A stretch of DNA of 64,000 bases from NCBI GenBank assembly GCA_020633895.1, contig JACKCT010000003.1, positions 186,001 through 250,000 of the forward strand. The letters run 5' to 3'. Origin of the DNA: Deltaproteobacteria bacterium. GTDB lineage: Bacteria; Lernaellota; Lernaellaia; JACKCT01. Each line of letters opens with the position of its first letter. Within the stretch, counting starts at the first letter, position 1. The translations under genes were made by a program, and so were the position numbers. Under the pieces are notes generated by a model that was not told the DNA's origin, ran no database searches, and saw only the letters and a list, made by a program, of their open reading frames with translations. Shown piece by piece: positions 48,105 through 58,386 of this stretch.

Positions 48105-48998
48105 CTAGAAAATGATCTTGTTGAGCGGGTACTCGACGATGCCTTCGGCCCCCGCCTCCTTGAGCACGGGAATCAGATCCCGCACCTTTTTCTCTTCCAT
48201 AATCACGTCGATGGCAAACCAGTCCGGATCGGAAAGCTGGTTGACCGTCGGGCTGTGCAGACCCTGATCCTTGAGCACGTCCAGCACCTTGGCCTTGCCG
48301 TTCTGCTGGATATTGAGCTTGATGCCCACCCGGCCTCCGGCATTCAACGCGCCCTGCACGAGCATTTGAATCTGAGCGATCTTACGCTGCTTGTCCGGAT
48401 CTTCCCACGCCTTTTTATTGGCGATCATCGCGGTCGTCGACTCCATGAGCGTCTCGACGATGCGCAGGCCGTTGGCGCGCAGGCTGTTGCCGGTCTCGGT
48501 CAACTCCACGATGGCGTCGGCCAGGTGGGGCGGTTTGACCTCGGTGGCGCCCCAGGAAAATTCCACGCGGACATTAACGCCCTGGGCCTTGAAATATTCG
48601 CGGGTGAAGTTGACGACCTCGGTGGCGATCAGGCCGCCTTCCAGATCCTTGGCGGATTGGATCGGCGACTCGTTGGGCACGGCCAGCACCCAGCGCACGG
48701 GGCGGAAGCCGGCCTTGGCGTATTTGAAGGTCGTGACTTCATGCACGTCCGCGCCCGACTCCTTGACCCAATCCTGGCCGGTCAAACCGGCGTCCAGATA
48801 GCCCATTTCCACATAGCGGGCCATCTCCTGGGCGCGAAGCAGCAGGATTTCCATCTCCGGATCGTCGATATCGGGGATGTAGCCCCGGCTCGTCGAGCGG
48901 ATGCGCCAACCGGCGCGCTGAAACAGTTCGAACGTCGATTCCTGAAGACTGCCTTTGGGCAATCCCAATTTCAAGATGGTCTGGGCGTTTTCGGACAT
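48105..48998 (-). CDS. hisG: ATP phosphoribosyltransferase, long form
   Basis: A 297-residue HisG, the first enzyme of histidine synthesis. [20 protein letters not shown] at the start, the periplasmic-binding-like core, and a C-terminal ACT-like domain (about 220-297, [31 protein letters not shown]) for feedback by histidine. The long form does not need HisZ. ATG at 48998 has GGAGAG six bases upstream. Confidence 0.96.
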   Translation of the reverse strand: MSENAQTILKLGLPKGSLQESTFELFQRAGWRIRSTSRGYIPDIDDPEMEILLLRAQEMARYVEMGYLDAGLTGQDWVKESGADVHEVTTFKYAKAGFRPVRWVLAVPNESPIQSAKDLEGGLIATEVVNFTREYFKAQGVNVRVEFSWGATEVKPPHLADAIVELTETGNSLRANGLRIVETLMESTTAMIANKKAWEDPDKQRKIAQIQMLVQGALNAGGRVGIKLNIQQNGKAKVLDVLKDQGLHSPTVNQLSDPDWFAIDVIMEEKKVRDLIPVLKEAGAEGIVEYPLNKIIF

Positions 48999-49182
48999 CG
49001 TGCTCTCTCCAATTCGGTCCAAAACGGGGGCGAATGCGTCGGCTCGTCGGCCGCCCCGTCCGCAACGGGGCCCGGACACTAGCAAATTCACCGACGCTAG
49101 GCAATTTCCTGGGCGCGGCGCGGGAAAAGCTCATCGGGCGGCCATTTGCGCGCCACAGGGACGCCATGGGTTTCGATACTTC

Positions 49183-49409
49183 CAGAGCCGCGGCCCGTGT
49201 CCGCCTTAGCCCCGACCCGTGTCCGTCAGAGCCCCGAACGGTAGTGAGGGGTCAAACTCAAACAGCGCCCCATTGCCGCTGCAACGAAACAGAGCCCCGA
49301 CCTGCCTGTCCGCCGTAGCCAAGGCTACGGCCCGGCAAGCCGCGCGCGGCTCTGACATCGCATTCACACCTTCTCTCCGCCTTAGGCGTCGTGAAAGTGT
49401 GGCACCCAT
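49183..49409. repeat. Cluster of TCAGAGCC-family repeats in the hisD/hisG gap
   Basis: Boundary copies at 49183 (CAGAGCCGCG), 49226-49259 (34 bases identical to 41344-41377), 49290-49355 (a 66-base element whose halves match both ends of the 45814 element) and a CCTTC...GAAAGTGT block at 49369-49409. It occupies the middle of the 437-base gap 48999-49435. No open frame or promoter was found in the remainder. Confidence 0.75.
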
Positions 49410-49435
49410 GTTTGTCGGCGCCTCCGAGGCGACGA

Positions 49436-50734
49436 CTACTCCTCGTCGATCTTCTCGTCGAGCCGGATCTTCAGCGCGTGGGCATGGGCATAGAGCCCCT
49501 CGGACTCGGCCAGGCGCACGGTGGCGTCGGCCAGATGCTCCAACGCAGCCGTCGTGGCGCGCATGATGTTGGCGGCGTGCATGAAAGTCTGCGTCGAGAG
49601 GGGCGAGGCGAATCGGGCGTTGCCCGCGGTGGGCAGGACGTGGTTGGACCCGGCCATGTAATCGCCCAGCACTTCCGGCGAGGTCGGACCCATGAACACG
49701 CACCCGGCGTTGCGGATCTTGGCGAGCAAGCGCTCGGCCCCGTCGCAGGAAAGCTCCAAATGCTCAGGTGCATATTCCTCGGCCAGGGCGGCCGCCTCGT
49801 CCAGATCCCGCGTCTTGACGATCGCGCCCTTCTCGAAGGACTGCTCGATGATCTCTCGCCGGGGCTGCCCCACCAGCAGCGCCTTGATCGCCTTCTCCAC
49901 CGCGTCGGCGTAGTCGTCGTTGTCGGTCAGCAGCAGCGCGCGGGCGTCCGGATCGTGCTCGGCCTGGGCCATCAGATCCAACGCGGCATAACGCGGCGGC
50001 AGGGCGGCGTCGGCGATGATGAGGATTTCGCTGGGCCCCGCCACGCCGTCGATCGCCACCACGCCGTAAACCTGGCGCTTGGCTTCGGCCACGTAGGCGT
50101 TGCCCGGCCCGACGATCACGTCCACCCGGGGGATGCGTTCGGTGCCGTGGGCCAGCGCCGCGACGGCATGGGCCCCGCCGACGACAAAGAAGCGCGACAC
50201 ATCGCACACGTGCGCGGCGGCCAGCACCGCCTGGGAGTCGTGGCTGTAGGGGTCCAGGGGCGAGACGACGATGCGTTCATCCACCCCGGCCACCTTCGCC
50301 GGGACCGCCGCCATGATCAGCGAGCTGGGATACGACGCCCGCCCGCCGGGCACGTAGATCCCCGCGCGACGCACGGGCATGACCCGGCGCCCCAGCGTGA
50401 CCCCCACGTCGTCGGTCTGCTCGGGAAGCCCGCGAGGCAGTTCCCGCTCGGCCTGGGCCTGCAAACGGTCGCGGCAAAGTTCGATGGAATGCAGCAGATC
50501 CTTGTCCAGGCCCTTGGCCGCCTCTTCCAGGCGCTCCTTGGGCAACTCCATCACACCGTCCCGGCCGTCGAATTTCTTGCAGAACTTGTCGAGCACCGCG
50601 TCGCCGCCCAGGCGGACCTGCTCGACGATCTCGGCCACCGTCTTTTGCAATTCGGCGTCGGCCGGGCCCTTGCGGACCAGAATCTTTTTCCATTCCCCGG
50701 CAAAGTTGCTGCCGTCGGTGCGAAGGCGTTTCAT
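49436..50734 (-). CDS. hisD: Histidinol dehydrogenase
   Basis: A 432-residue NAD-linked enzyme making histidine from histidinol in two oxidations. [50 protein letters not shown] and [18 protein letters not shown] are present with the Zn ligands. The ATG at 50734 overlaps the murA stop by 4 bases, so the two are coupled. Confidence 0.97.
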   Translation of the reverse strand: MKRLRTDGSNFAGEWKKILVRKGPADAELQKTVAEIVEQVRLGGDAVLDKFCKKFDGRDGVMELPKERLEEAAKGLDKDLLHSIELCRDRLQAQAERELPRGLPEQTDDVGVTLGRRVMPVRRAGIYVPGGRASYPSSLIMAAVPAKVAGVDERIVVSPLDPYSHDSQAVLAAAHVCDVSRFFVVGGAHAVAALAHGTERIPRVDVIVGPGNAYVAEAKRQVYGVVAIDGVAGPSEILIIADAALPPRYAALDLMAQAEHDPDARALLLTDNDDYADAVEKAIKALLVGQPRREIIEQSFEKGAIVKTRDLDEAAALAEEYAPEHLELSCDGAERLLAKIRNAGCVFMGPTSPEVLGDYMAGSNHVLPTAGNARFASPLSTQTFMHAANIMRATTAALEHLADATVRLAESEGLYAHAHALKIRLDEKIDEE

Positions 50735-51981
50735 TCGGCCTCCCTTTGAATATCCGCGCCCAAGGCGGACAGTTTTTTCTCGATCGCTTCGTAACCCCGA
50801 TCCAGATGATAAATCCGATGCACCACCGTTTGTCCCTCGGCGGCCAGGCCGCCCAGAATCAGGCAAGCGCTGGCCCGAAGGTCGGTGGCCATCACCTGCG
50901 CGCCGGACAGCAGCGGCACGCCCCGGACGATCGCCGTGCGTCCCTGCACCTGGATATCCGCGCCCATACGCTGCAACTCCAGAACGTGCATATAGCGATT
51001 TTCGAAAATCGTCTCGTTGATAACGCTCATCCCCCCGGCGACGGACATGAGGGTCATGAACTGGGCCTGCATATCCGTCGGAAAACCCGGATAAGGCTGC
51101 GTGGTCAGATCCGCGGAACGAATCCGGCGCGGGCCCACGCAACGCACCCCCTCGTCCTCCTGCTCGACGATCAAACCGGTTTTGCGCAGCTTGTCGATGA
51201 CCGCCGTCAGGTACGCGGCGCCGGCGTTTTTGAGCAGGACATTGCCTCTTGTCATCGCGGCGGCGACCATCAGCGTCCCGGCCTCGATGCGGTCGGGAAT
51301 CAGGTCGACCTCGGCGCCGGAAAGCACCTTGACGCCCTGAATACGGATCGTCTCCTCGCCGTCACCCACGATCTCGGCGCCCATGGCCCGGAGCATGTCG
51401 GCCAGATTGACGATCTCCGGCTCCCGAGCGGCGTTTTCGATGACGGTCTCGCCCTTGGCCAGGCACGCGGCCATCATGAGGTTTTCCGTCGCGCCCACGC
51501 TGGGCATATCGAAAATGAGCCGCGCGCCCCGCAGCCCGTTCGCCTCCGCCTCCACGTAGCCGTGCACCAGGCGGATCTTCGCGCCCATCTGTTCCAGGGC
51601 CTTGAGGTGGATGTCGATGGGCCGGGCGCCGATCGCGCATCCGCCGGGCAGACTGACTCGCGCCTTGCCGTACTTGGCGAGCAACGGCCCCAGCACCAGC
51701 GTCGAGGCCCGCATGGTTTTGACCAGTTCGTAGGGCGCTTCGGTGTTGGTGATATTCGTCGCGTCGATGCGCAGGTCGTCCTCGCCCTCGCACACGCCGC
51801 CGAGTTGGGCGAGCAGACGTTTGAAGGTGTTGATGTCCCGCAGGTGGGGCACGCCGCGAATCACGCACGGACCGTCGGCCAAAATCGCCGCCGCCATCAA
51901 CGGCAGCGCCGCGTTCTTCGCCCCCGAAACGGCGACCTCGCCGATCAGGCGCTCGCCTCCGTTGATGACCATGCGATCCAT
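50731..51981 (-). CDS. murA: UDP-N-acetylglucosamine 1-carboxyvinyltransferase
   Basis: A 416-residue MurA, the first committed step of peptidoglycan synthesis (enolpyruvyl transfer to UDP-GlcNAc). [15 protein letters not shown], catalytic Cys in [15 protein letters not shown] (about 116), and [15 protein letters not shown] are intact; having Cys, not Asp, it should be fosfomycin-sensitive. It sits between prmC and hisD, an order common in deltaproteobacteria and Firmicutes-like groups. Confidence 0.97.
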   Translation of the reverse strand: MDRMVINGGERLIGEVAVSGAKNAALPLMAAAILADGPCVIRGVPHLRDINTFKRLLAQLGGVCEGEDDLRIDATNITNTEAPYELVKTMRASTLVLGPLLAKYGKARVSLPGGCAIGARPIDIHLKALEQMGAKIRLVHGYVEAEANGLRGARLIFDMPSVGATENLMMAACLAKGETVIENAAREPEIVNLADMLRAMGAEIVGDGEETIRIQGVKVLSGAEVDLIPDRIEAGTLMVAAAMTRGNVLLKNAGAAYLTAVIDKLRKTGLIVEQEDEGVRCVGPRRIRSADLTTQPYPGFPTDMQAQFMTLMSVAGGMSVINETIFENRYMHVLELQRMGADIQVQGRTAIVRGVPLLSGAQVMATDLRASACLILGGLAAEGQTVVHRIYHLDRGYEAIEKKLSALGADIQREAE

Positions 51982-52004
51982 GTGCTTCCTGTTTCTCTAT
52001 GTTT

Positions 52005-52135
52005 TCAGAGCCCCGACCTGTAGGGAGGGGTCTGCTTCGCCCCGGCAGCTTGGATTGGCCGTCCAACCTGATACGGAACCTTGAAAGCGCGGTTCTATGT
52101 TGCCGCCAACCGCTTACTACCGTGCGCGGCTCTGA
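52005..52135. repeat. TCAGAGCC-family element, copy 4 (prmC/murA gap)
   Basis: Left end TCAGAGCCCCGACCTGTAGG and right end reading, on the other strand, TCAGAGCCGCGCACGGTAGT. The second resembles the 41344 end at 15 or more of 20 positions. A 131-base element filling most of the 178-base gap 51982-52159. Confidence 0.65.
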
Positions 52136-52159
52136 CGAACACGGTCGCGACTCTAAAGC

Positions 52160-53023
52160 TCAGCCCTTCACACGCGATTGCACGATGCGCGGCCGCCCGG
52201 CGTAGTCGCGAAAAACGACCGTGTCGCCGTAACGACCGTCTTCTTTCATCATCGCCGCGACCGATTCGGTCTGATCGTATCCCGTTTCCAAAAGCAACGC
52301 ACCCCCGCGTCGCAACACGTCCGGCGCCTGCGCCACGAGGCGTCGAATGACCGCCAGGCCGTTCTCGTCGGCGAATAACGCCCCGGCGGGTTCGAAGTCG
52401 CGCACGTCCGCCGCCAGGGAATCGCGCGTCGCCGGATCCACGTACGGCGGATTGGAGACGACCGCGTCGAACGGCCCGGTTGCCCCGGCGAAAAGATCGC
52501 CGACGACAAATTCCACCCGCCCGTCCACGCCGTGCGTCGCGGCGTTTTCCCTGGCCACGGCGACCGCCTCGGGTGAGATGTCCGTCGCCGTCAGTGTCAA
52601 TTCGGGCCGCGTCTTGGCCATGGCGACCGCCACCGCGCCGCTGCCCACGCCCACGTCCAGCACCCGCGCGGCCTCCCCCGTCGGCAGACACTCCAACGCC
52701 CGATCCACCAGGTGTTCGGTCTCGGGCCGCGGAATCAGCACATCCGGCGTCACGCGAAAATCCAGGCCGTAAAATTCCTTGGTCCCCAACAGATACGCCA
52801 CCGGCTCGCCCTTGGCCCGGCGCCGCACCAGTTCGCGAAACGCCGCCAGTTCGCCGTCGTCAACCGGTTGGTCGAAGGCGCAGTAGAGCTTAACCCGATC
52901 GGTGGCCAGGGTGTGCGTCAGGAGCAGTTCGGCGTCCAGGCGGGCGGACGCGGAGCCCTTCTCACCCAGGTAGTCGGCGGTGGTCTTGAGCAGTTCCAAA
53001 ACGGTCCAGCGGCGGGCGCTCAT
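52160..53023 (-). CDS. prmC: Release-factor glutamine methyltransferase
   Basis: A 287-residue SAM methyltransferase that methylates Gln of the GGQ loop in RF1 and RF2. N-terminal helical domain, then VLDVGVGSGAVAVAMAK and the catalytic SNPPYVD. ATG at 53023 lies 1 base after the prfA stop. Confidence 0.96.
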   Translation of the reverse strand: MSARRWTVLELLKTTADYLGEKGSASARLDAELLLTHTLATDRVKLYCAFDQPVDDGELAAFRELVRRRAKGEPVAYLLGTKEFYGLDFRVTPDVLIPRPETEHLVDRALECLPTGEAARVLDVGVGSGAVAVAMAKTRPELTLTATDISPEAVAVARENAATHGVDGRVEFVVGDLFAGATGPFDAVVSNPPYVDPATRDSLAADVRDFEPAGALFADENGLAVIRRLVAQAPDVLRRGGALLLETGYDQTESVAAMMKEDGRYGDTVVFRDYAGRPRIVQSRVKG

Positions 53024-53024
53024 G

Positions 53025-54110
53025 CTAGGAGGTTTTGGCGTCCTGCACGCCGGAGTTTTTGAGCGCCTCGGCCTGCATGTGGGCGATGAGCGGCTCGATG
53101 ACCTCGTCCAGATTGCCGGTGAGGATCTGGTCCAGATGGTAGATGGTCAGGCCGATGCGGTGGTCGGTGACGCGATTCTGCGGGTAGTTGTAGGTGCGGA
53201 TGCGCTCGGACCGGTCGCCGCTGCCGACCATGGACTTGCGTTCGGCGGAGATGGCCGCCTGCTGCTCGGCGATCTCCCGTTCGAGCAGGCGAGCGGTCAG
53301 GATCTTGAGCGCCTTGGCCTTGTTCTTGTGCTGGCTCTTTTCGTCCTGAATGGCCACGACCAGTCCGGTGGGCAGGTGCGTGATGCGCACGGCCGAGTCG
53401 GTGGTGTTCACGCTCTGGCCGCCGGGGCCGCTGGAGCGATAGACGTCGACTTTCAGGTCGTTTTCGTTGATCTGCACGTCCACGTCCTCGGGCTCGGGCA
53501 GCACGGCGACGGTCACGGCCGAGGTGTGGATGCGCCCCTGGGCCTCCGTCTCCGGCACCCGTTGCACCCGATGCACTCCCGACTCGAACTTCAGGCGCGA
53601 ATAGACCTTGTCGCCGGAGATATTCAGGATGATTTCCTTGAAACCGCCTCGCCCCGTCTCGTTGGCGTCCATGATCTCCAGCTTCCAGTTCATCTGCTCG
53701 GCGTAGCGGGAGTACATGCGATAAAGCTCCGCCGCGAACAGCGCCGCCTCCTCGCCGCCGGTGCCGGCGCGGATTTCCAGAATGATGTTCTTGTCGTCGT
53801 AGGGGTCCGCGGGCAGCAGGAGAATCATCAGCTTTTCGGAAAGCTCCTCCAAGCGAGGGCGCAGTTCCTCCAGCTCTTCCTTGGCCATGTCGGCCACGTC
53901 CCGGTCCTCGTCGTAGACCAGTTCTTCGTTGCCTTCGATCTGTTGCGCCAGGGACTGGTACTCGCGATAGGTCTCGACGATCTCGACCATCGACGAGCGT
54001 TCCTTGGTCAATTTGACGTAATTGGCCTGATCCTGAAAAACGTCCGGATCGGCGAGCCGGGTTTCGATCTCGTCGAAGCGTTTGGCGACTTCTTCCAATT
54101 TGGAAAACAT
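53025..54110 (-). CDS. prfA: Peptide chain release factor 1
   Basis: A 361-residue RF1 releasing peptides at UAA and UAG. The GGQ loop [20 protein letters not shown] and the codon-recognition region ([18 protein letters not shown]) mark RF1 rather than RF2. ATG at 54110. It is followed by prmC, its modifier. Confidence 0.97.
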   Translation of the reverse strand: MFSKLEEVAKRFDEIETRLADPDVFQDQANYVKLTKERSSMVEIVETYREYQSLAQQIEGNEELVYDEDRDVADMAKEELEELRPRLEELSEKLMILLLPADPYDDKNIILEIRAGTGGEEAALFAAELYRMYSRYAEQMNWKLEIMDANETGRGGFKEIILNISGDKVYSRLKFESGVHRVQRVPETEAQGRIHTSAVTVAVLPEPEDVDVQINENDLKVDVYRSSGPGGQSVNTTDSAVRITHLPTGLVVAIQDEKSQHKNKAKALKILTARLLEREIAEQQAAISAERKSMVGSGDRSERIRTYNYPQNRVTDHRIGLTIYHLDQILTGNLDEVIEPLIAHMQAEALKNSGVQDAKTS

Positions 54111-54156
54111 AGGGTGGTCCGCAAAGGGTGGTCGGTCGGCGGTCTCGCGCCGGTCG

Positions 54157-55377
54157 CTACGTGAGCGACTCGGTCGCGTCCTGGAACGATTCGAAAAGCT
54201 GCGTATCGCCGGCGAGCTCCACGTCGGAGGCGGCGACTTTTTCCTCGCGCCACAGGCACTTTTTCAGACTCAGCAGCGCCACCTCGAGCTGATCGTCGTC
54301 CGGCTCGCGGGTGGTGATGTGCTGGAGCCACACGCCCGGACGGGTGAGCACCTTGAGCACCGGATTGTCCGGATACTTGCCGTTGAGCCGGATGATTTCG
54401 TAGCTGATTCCCGCCACGGGGAACATCAAGGGGATCTTGATGAAGATGTAAATGAAATTGCGCAGCACCGGATTCATATCCGGAAACTGGGGCAGGAACA
54501 CGAACGCCAGCGAGAAGATGATGATCGACGTGGCGATCACCAGGAACAGAAAACTGGTGCCGCAGCGCGGGTGGAAACGCACGAAGCCCCGGGCGTTTTC
54601 CACGGTCAGGGGCAGGTCGTGCTCATAGACGAAAATCGCCTTGTGTTCGGCGCCGTGGTATTCGAAAACGCGCCGGATATCGGGCATGAGGCTGATGCCC
54701 CAGATGTACGCCACCAGGACCGTCACCTTGATAATGCCGTCGATGGCGTGAAACTGCCAATGGGAGGCGTCAAAGCCCAGCATGGCCGTCAGCGCGTGGG
54801 GGAGCACCACGAACAGCAGGATCGAGAACCCCAGGCTGACCATCACCGTGGCCGCCATGGCCCACTCGGACAGAGGCGAATCGGGGTCGTTGACCTCTTC
54901 GACCGGCGAGTCGTGCTGAGGGTCGACGTGGGAGGTGTCCGTGATCGCGTGCGCCCCGTTGGCCGGACTCGACGCGGCCGCGCCGTTGATGGGAGCACCG
55001 GCGAGAAACTCCGCCGCTTCCTTGCGATGCCCGGCTCCATCGGCCTGGCCGTTTTTGCCGTTCGCCTTCTTGTCGTCGGATTTGTCGGCCTTGTCGTCTT
55101 CCAGGCCCGCCCACTTGGCGGAAAAGGTCAGCGACGAGATGCCGTTCCACATGGCCTCGACGAGCACCACGGTGCCGCGCAACAAAGGCCAACGCAGAAA
55201 CTTCAGCTTCGTCCAGATCGAATGCCAGCGATCTTCCCGCAGCACGATCCGACCGTCAGGCGCGCGGACGCACACCGCGAAGCTGTTGGGAGAACGCATC
55301 ATCACGCCCTCGATGACCGCCTGGCCGCCCACATGGGCCACTTTGCCGGTGTTCTTATTCACGGTCAGCACGGACAT
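54157..55377 (-). CDS. DUF1385 family membrane protein
   Basis: A 406-residue DUF1385 protein: [20 protein letters not shown] at the N-terminus, [19 protein letters not shown], then a charged low-complexity insert of about 75 residues (about 105-180), four or five membrane helices, and [15 protein letters not shown] with the family's His/Glu block. The family often sits by rpmE and prfA; function unproven, possibly a metal enzyme. ATG at 55377 has GAAGG upstream. It follows the rpmE terminator. Confidence 0.88.
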   Translation of the reverse strand: MSVLTVNKNTGKVAHVGGQAVIEGVMMRSPNSFAVCVRAPDGRIVLREDRWHSIWTKLKFLRWPLLRGTVVLVEAMWNGISSLTFSAKWAGLEDDKADKSDDKKANGKNGQADGAGHRKEAAEFLAGAPINGAAASSPANGAHAITDTSHVDPQHDSPVEEVNDPDSPLSEWAMAATVMVSLGFSILLFVVLPHALTAMLGFDASHWQFHAIDGIIKVTVLVAYIWGISLMPDIRRVFEYHGAEHKAIFVYEHDLPLTVENARGFVRFHPRCGTSFLFLVIATSIIIFSLAFVFLPQFPDMNPVLRNFIYIFIKIPLMFPVAGISYEIIRLNGKYPDNPVLKVLTRPGVWLQHITTREPDDDQLEVALLSLKKCLWREEKVAASDVELAGDTQLFESFQDATESLT

Positions 55378-55449
55378 GAGAAAAACCTTCGAAAAATTCA
55401 ACAAATCGCCGGGCGTGATCCAAGAGGTCATTTTGGCACTAATGGAAAA

Positions 55450-55474
55450 GCGAGGCAACCGGCGGTTGCCTCGC
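55450..55474 (-). terminator. Intrinsic terminator after rpmE
   Basis: Perfect 11-base arms GCGAGGCAACC (55450-55460) and GGTTGCCTCGC (55464-55474) with a 3-base loop, followed on the minus strand by TTTTCCATT. It lies 21 bases after the rpmE stop and splits rpmE from DUF1385. Confidence 0.85.
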
Positions 55475-55495
55475 TTCGGGGAAAATGCCGAATCG

Positions 55496-55717
55496 CTAAT
55501 TGGACTTTTTGTCGCCCAGGTTGGCGTACTTGCGGCGGAAGCGCTCGACGCGGCCCTCGGTGTCCACCAGCTTTTGCTTGCCGGTGAAAAACGGATGGCA
55601 CTCGGAGCAAATATCCAAATGGACTTCCGGCCCCATGGTGGAGCGCGTCACGAAGGAGGCGCCGCAGGCGCACGTGACCTTGGTCTCTTCGTACTTGGGA
55701 TGGATTTCAGGCTTCAT
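55496..55717 (-). CDS. rpmE: 50S ribosomal protein bL31, zinc-binding form
   Basis: A 73-residue L31 with the C+ four cysteines (TCACG and CSECHPFF), and [11 protein letters not shown] at the start. The zinc form serves zinc-replete growth. ATG at 55717 has GGAG upstream. It has its own terminator. Confidence 0.97.
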   Translation of the reverse strand: MKPEIHPKYEETKVTCACGASFVTRSTMGPEVHLDICSECHPFFTGKQKLVDTEGRVERFRRKYANLGDKKSN

Positions 55718-55898
55718 GGCTGGCTCCTATCGCCGAAACGCCCGGGATTGGGACGAAAACGGCCTAACGGACCGCGCTATCTATCAGGTTTTGCGACCGG
55801 GCGCAAGCGCCGATCGCACCGTCGCGGCCCCGGGGACGATTCAATGTGTCCACGGCAGCCGGATACGTCAATCGACGACGGCCAACGCCTCGGAATTC

Positions 55899-57509
55899 CT
55901 AGAAATTATACGTGCCCGTCAGGAAAACGCGGGAGTTATCGCGAAGATAGCCGAACAGGCGATCCGTTTCGCCCCAGAAGAGGTTGGTGCCCACGCCGCC
56001 GAGCAGGTCGTCGGTGAAGGCCCATTCGACCATGGTGCTGAACTGGCCGTCCTGGCCGGAGACGTCGCCCTTGCCCCACTGATCGGCCTCGATGTAGCTG
56101 AAGTCGTAGGTGACGACGCCTCTTGTCTTCAGGCGGCTACGAAAAAACTCGGCCTGATAACCGACAAACATCAGGGCGTAGACCGGCTCGGTGAGCAGAT
56201 CCCCTTCGTAATCCCCAACCGACGAATGTAGGAATGTGGCCGTCACTTGCACGTCGCCGGGAAAGAGATAATCGGCGTTGAGCGCGAAGGTGTAGACGGG
56301 CTTTTTGACGAGGGTGAGGTCTTCCCGATAGGTGCGTCGGTTGAAGATGGCCGTGCCCTCGGCGCGGACCGTAAACGATCCCAGGCTCGTGCCGAACGCG
56401 GCGCCGGGGCCGTAGACCCGGTGGTAGACGCCCCGCAGCGGCTCGGTAAAAAGCGTCGTGCTAATGTCGCGAGGATCGGGGATCGTGGCGTAGTCGCCCG
56501 GCGCCGGATCGGCCGCGTCGTCCAGGGCGAGCAGCTCCGGGTTGAAGTGGATCGTGGGCATCTGGTCGTAAAGATAATAGCCCATGATATCGAAATCGTA
56601 GCCGCCCTTCGAACCGCCCAGACGCACCGCCCCGCCGCCGGTGGTGAAGTTGTCGTCCTTATCCTCGGTGTGATTATCGAAGTATTCCTGGTCGTCCAAA
56701 ATATCGGCCAGGTCCTCTTCCCATTCGGGCACCCAGCGGTCCAGGAATCTCTTCAGATTACGGTAGCCGCCGCTGTCGTCGATAAGCCCCAGCAACTCCG
56801 TGACCGGGAATCGATGGCCCAGGATCGCGAAATCCCGCTCGACCAGATCAAAACGCGAGGGCCGGTGAAACGGCAGATAGACACCCTCGGCATGGTAGCC
56901 GTCGCCGTAGTAGGTTCCGCCCAGGGAGAGCGCCGGAAGCTTGGAGATGCCCATCTCGGCGTCGAAAAACCGCTGGAAATCCACCGGATTGATCAGGTCC
57001 GTGGGGCTGATGATATCCGTCTTGCCCCATCCCCAGATTTTCTGTCCGGCGTTGAAGTCCCACTTGCCGACGCGATACGTGGCGTAGGCCTCCCAAAGCT
57101 GGGGCTCGGCCTCTCCCCGATCCCGGTCCTCATTCCATTCGTAGTCGTGCGTAAAGAGCCCGGCCAGGCGCGCGGACAGGGCCGGCGCGAGTTGGAAGGT
57201 GCCTTCGGCCTTGATCATGAACAAGGACGAGGCCAGGTATTCTTCGTCGTCGTTTTTCTCGATATCGCCGGCGACCTTCTCGCGGATCTCGCCGCCCAGG
57301 CGCCCGGTTTGGACGAAGGACTTGGACGAAGACGAATCGCCGAAAAAGTCGTCCGAATCGTCCGACGAACCCGACGATGAAGAATCGCCGAAGAAATCGT
57401 CCGAGTCGTCCGCCGCGGCGCCGTCCGACCATCCGAGCAAACCCCACGCGAAAAGGGCCGCAACGAATGCGGCCCTCAACAGGGAATTCCGGAGGGGACG
57501 TCGCGGCAT
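55899..57509 (-). CDS. DUF1302-like outer-membrane porin
   Basis: A 536-residue protein with a signal peptide, a mature N-terminus with two DDSDDFFGDSSSS repeats, and a long barrel of alternating strands ending LTGTYNF. The block WDFNAGQKIWGWGKTDIISP followed by TDLINPVDF is a hallmark of DUF1302 proteins. It may export a lipid or hydrophobic compound with the LolA-like protein coded 13 bases upstream. No RND pump is nearby. ATG at 57509. Confidence 0.78.
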   Translation of the reverse strand: MPRRPLRNSLLRAAFVAALFAWGLLGWSDGAAADDSDDFFGDSSSSGSSDDSDDFFGDSSSSKSFVQTGRLGGEIREKVAGDIEKNDDEEYLASSLFMIKAEGTFQLAPALSARLAGLFTHDYEWNEDRDRGEAEPQLWEAYATYRVGKWDFNAGQKIWGWGKTDIISPTDLINPVDFQRFFDAEMGISKLPALSLGGTYYGDGYHAEGVYLPFHRPSRFDLVERDFAILGHRFPVTELLGLIDDSGGYRNLKRFLDRWVPEWEEDLADILDDQEYFDNHTEDKDDNFTTGGGAVRLGGSKGGYDFDIMGYYLYDQMPTIHFNPELLALDDAADPAPGDYATIPDPRDISTTLFTEPLRGVYHRVYGPGAAFGTSLGSFTVRAEGTAIFNRRTYREDLTLVKKPVYTFALNADYLFPGDVQVTATFLHSSVGDYEGDLLTEPVYALMFVGYQAEFFRSRLKTRGVVTYDFSYIEADQWGKGDVSGQDGQFSTMVEWAFTDDLLGGVGTNLFWGETDRLFGYLRDNSRVFLTGTYNF

Positions 57510-57522
57510 GCGGCCTCGCTGC

Positions 57523-58308
57523 CTAGAGTTGGGATTCGTCCTTGAGGAAGCGCTCGGTGAAGTAATCGTCGTCCACGGCCGCGTCGACTTTGTACTTCAC
57601 GACCTGCACCTCGGTGGCCGTGCCTTTTTGCACGTTTTTCATCGTGATCTCGCGGGCCATCCATTTGCCCGGCTTGTACTCCTCGAACTTGTCGCCGGTC
57701 ATGATCTTGAGCAGCTTGTCGGACGCGCCCTTTTCGTAGAACTCGCCCTTGGTCACGACGAAATTGTCCTTGCGAACCCAATATTTAACCCGGCTGTACT
57801 CCGAATCGGCGTCCGTGGGGACCGTCTCGACGACGTAGAATTCCACGCCGTCGATCGCCTCGTCGGCCAGGCGGGTGTGCTTGCCTTCGTCGCTGTCCCG
57901 GGTGGACAGGTCGGCGTAGGAAAAGTCCGAGCCCATGAAGCTGCCCGAGCGCTGGGAACTGGCGATGCGCCGGGTCTTTTTGAGGGCCGGCAGGTAGAGC
58001 ATCTGGTCGTCGTCCCGGCCTTCGTTTTCGATCACCAGGAACTTGGTGCCGCGCACGTCGGCGGGCTCTTCAAACGTGATGACCGTCTTGGACAGATCGC
58101 CCGACTCCTTCGCCCGGCTGCGCAGCGTCCGTTCGCGCTTCTGGCCGCTGCTGCTGACCAACACCATCTTCAACTCGGCCATCATATTGGTCTGGTCCAG
58201 ACCGGCGGCCATCTTGTCCACAATCTGCTCCCCGGTCAGTTCTTCGGCCGAGGCGGGCAAGGCGAGAACGGCGGCCAAAATCACCGCCAGGATCACTCGA
58301 CGCATCAT
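57523..58308 (-). CDS. LolA-like outer-membrane lipoprotein-sorting family protein
   Basis: A 261-residue periplasmic protein: signal peptide (cleavage near ASA-EE, about 21), then a LolA/LppX-like fold (GEQIVDKMAAGLDQTNMMAE, MVLVSSSGQKRERTLRSRAK, KFLVIENEGRDDDQMLYLPA, YWVRKDNFVVTKGEFYEK). Members carry lipids between membranes and are often paired with DUF1302 and RND genes. ATG at 58308 has GGAG 5 bases upstream. Confidence 0.8.
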   Translation of the reverse strand: MMRRVILAVILAAVLALPASAEELTGEQIVDKMAAGLDQTNMMAELKMVLVSSSGQKRERTLRSRAKESGDLSKTVITFEEPADVRGTKFLVIENEGRDDDQMLYLPALKKTRRIASSQRSGSFMGSDFSYADLSTRDSDEGKHTRLADEAIDGVEFYVVETVPTDADSEYSRVKYWVRKDNFVVTKGEFYEKGASDKLLKIMTGDKFEEYKPGKWMAREITMKNVQKGTATEVQVVKYKVDAAVDDDYFTERFLKDESQL

Positions 58309-58346
58309 GTCATCTCCCTTGGGGGAATCCGGTAAAAAACGGGCGA

Positions 58347-58375
58347 ATTATGGCACACGGCCCCCATGGCGTAAA
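58347..58375 (-). promoter_or_regulatory. Promoter of the LolA-like / DUF1302 operon
   Basis: Minus strand: -35 TTTACG (58370-58375), 17 bases, -10 CATAAT (58347-58352), about 32 bases of leader. It is back to back with the tRNA promoter. Confidence 0.5.
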
Positions 58376-58386
58376 GCCGCCCGACC

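Noticed and set aside
45814-49409. CRISPR array
   Set aside because: The repeats are few, unevenly spaced, inverted to each other and lack spacers of equal length or cas genes.
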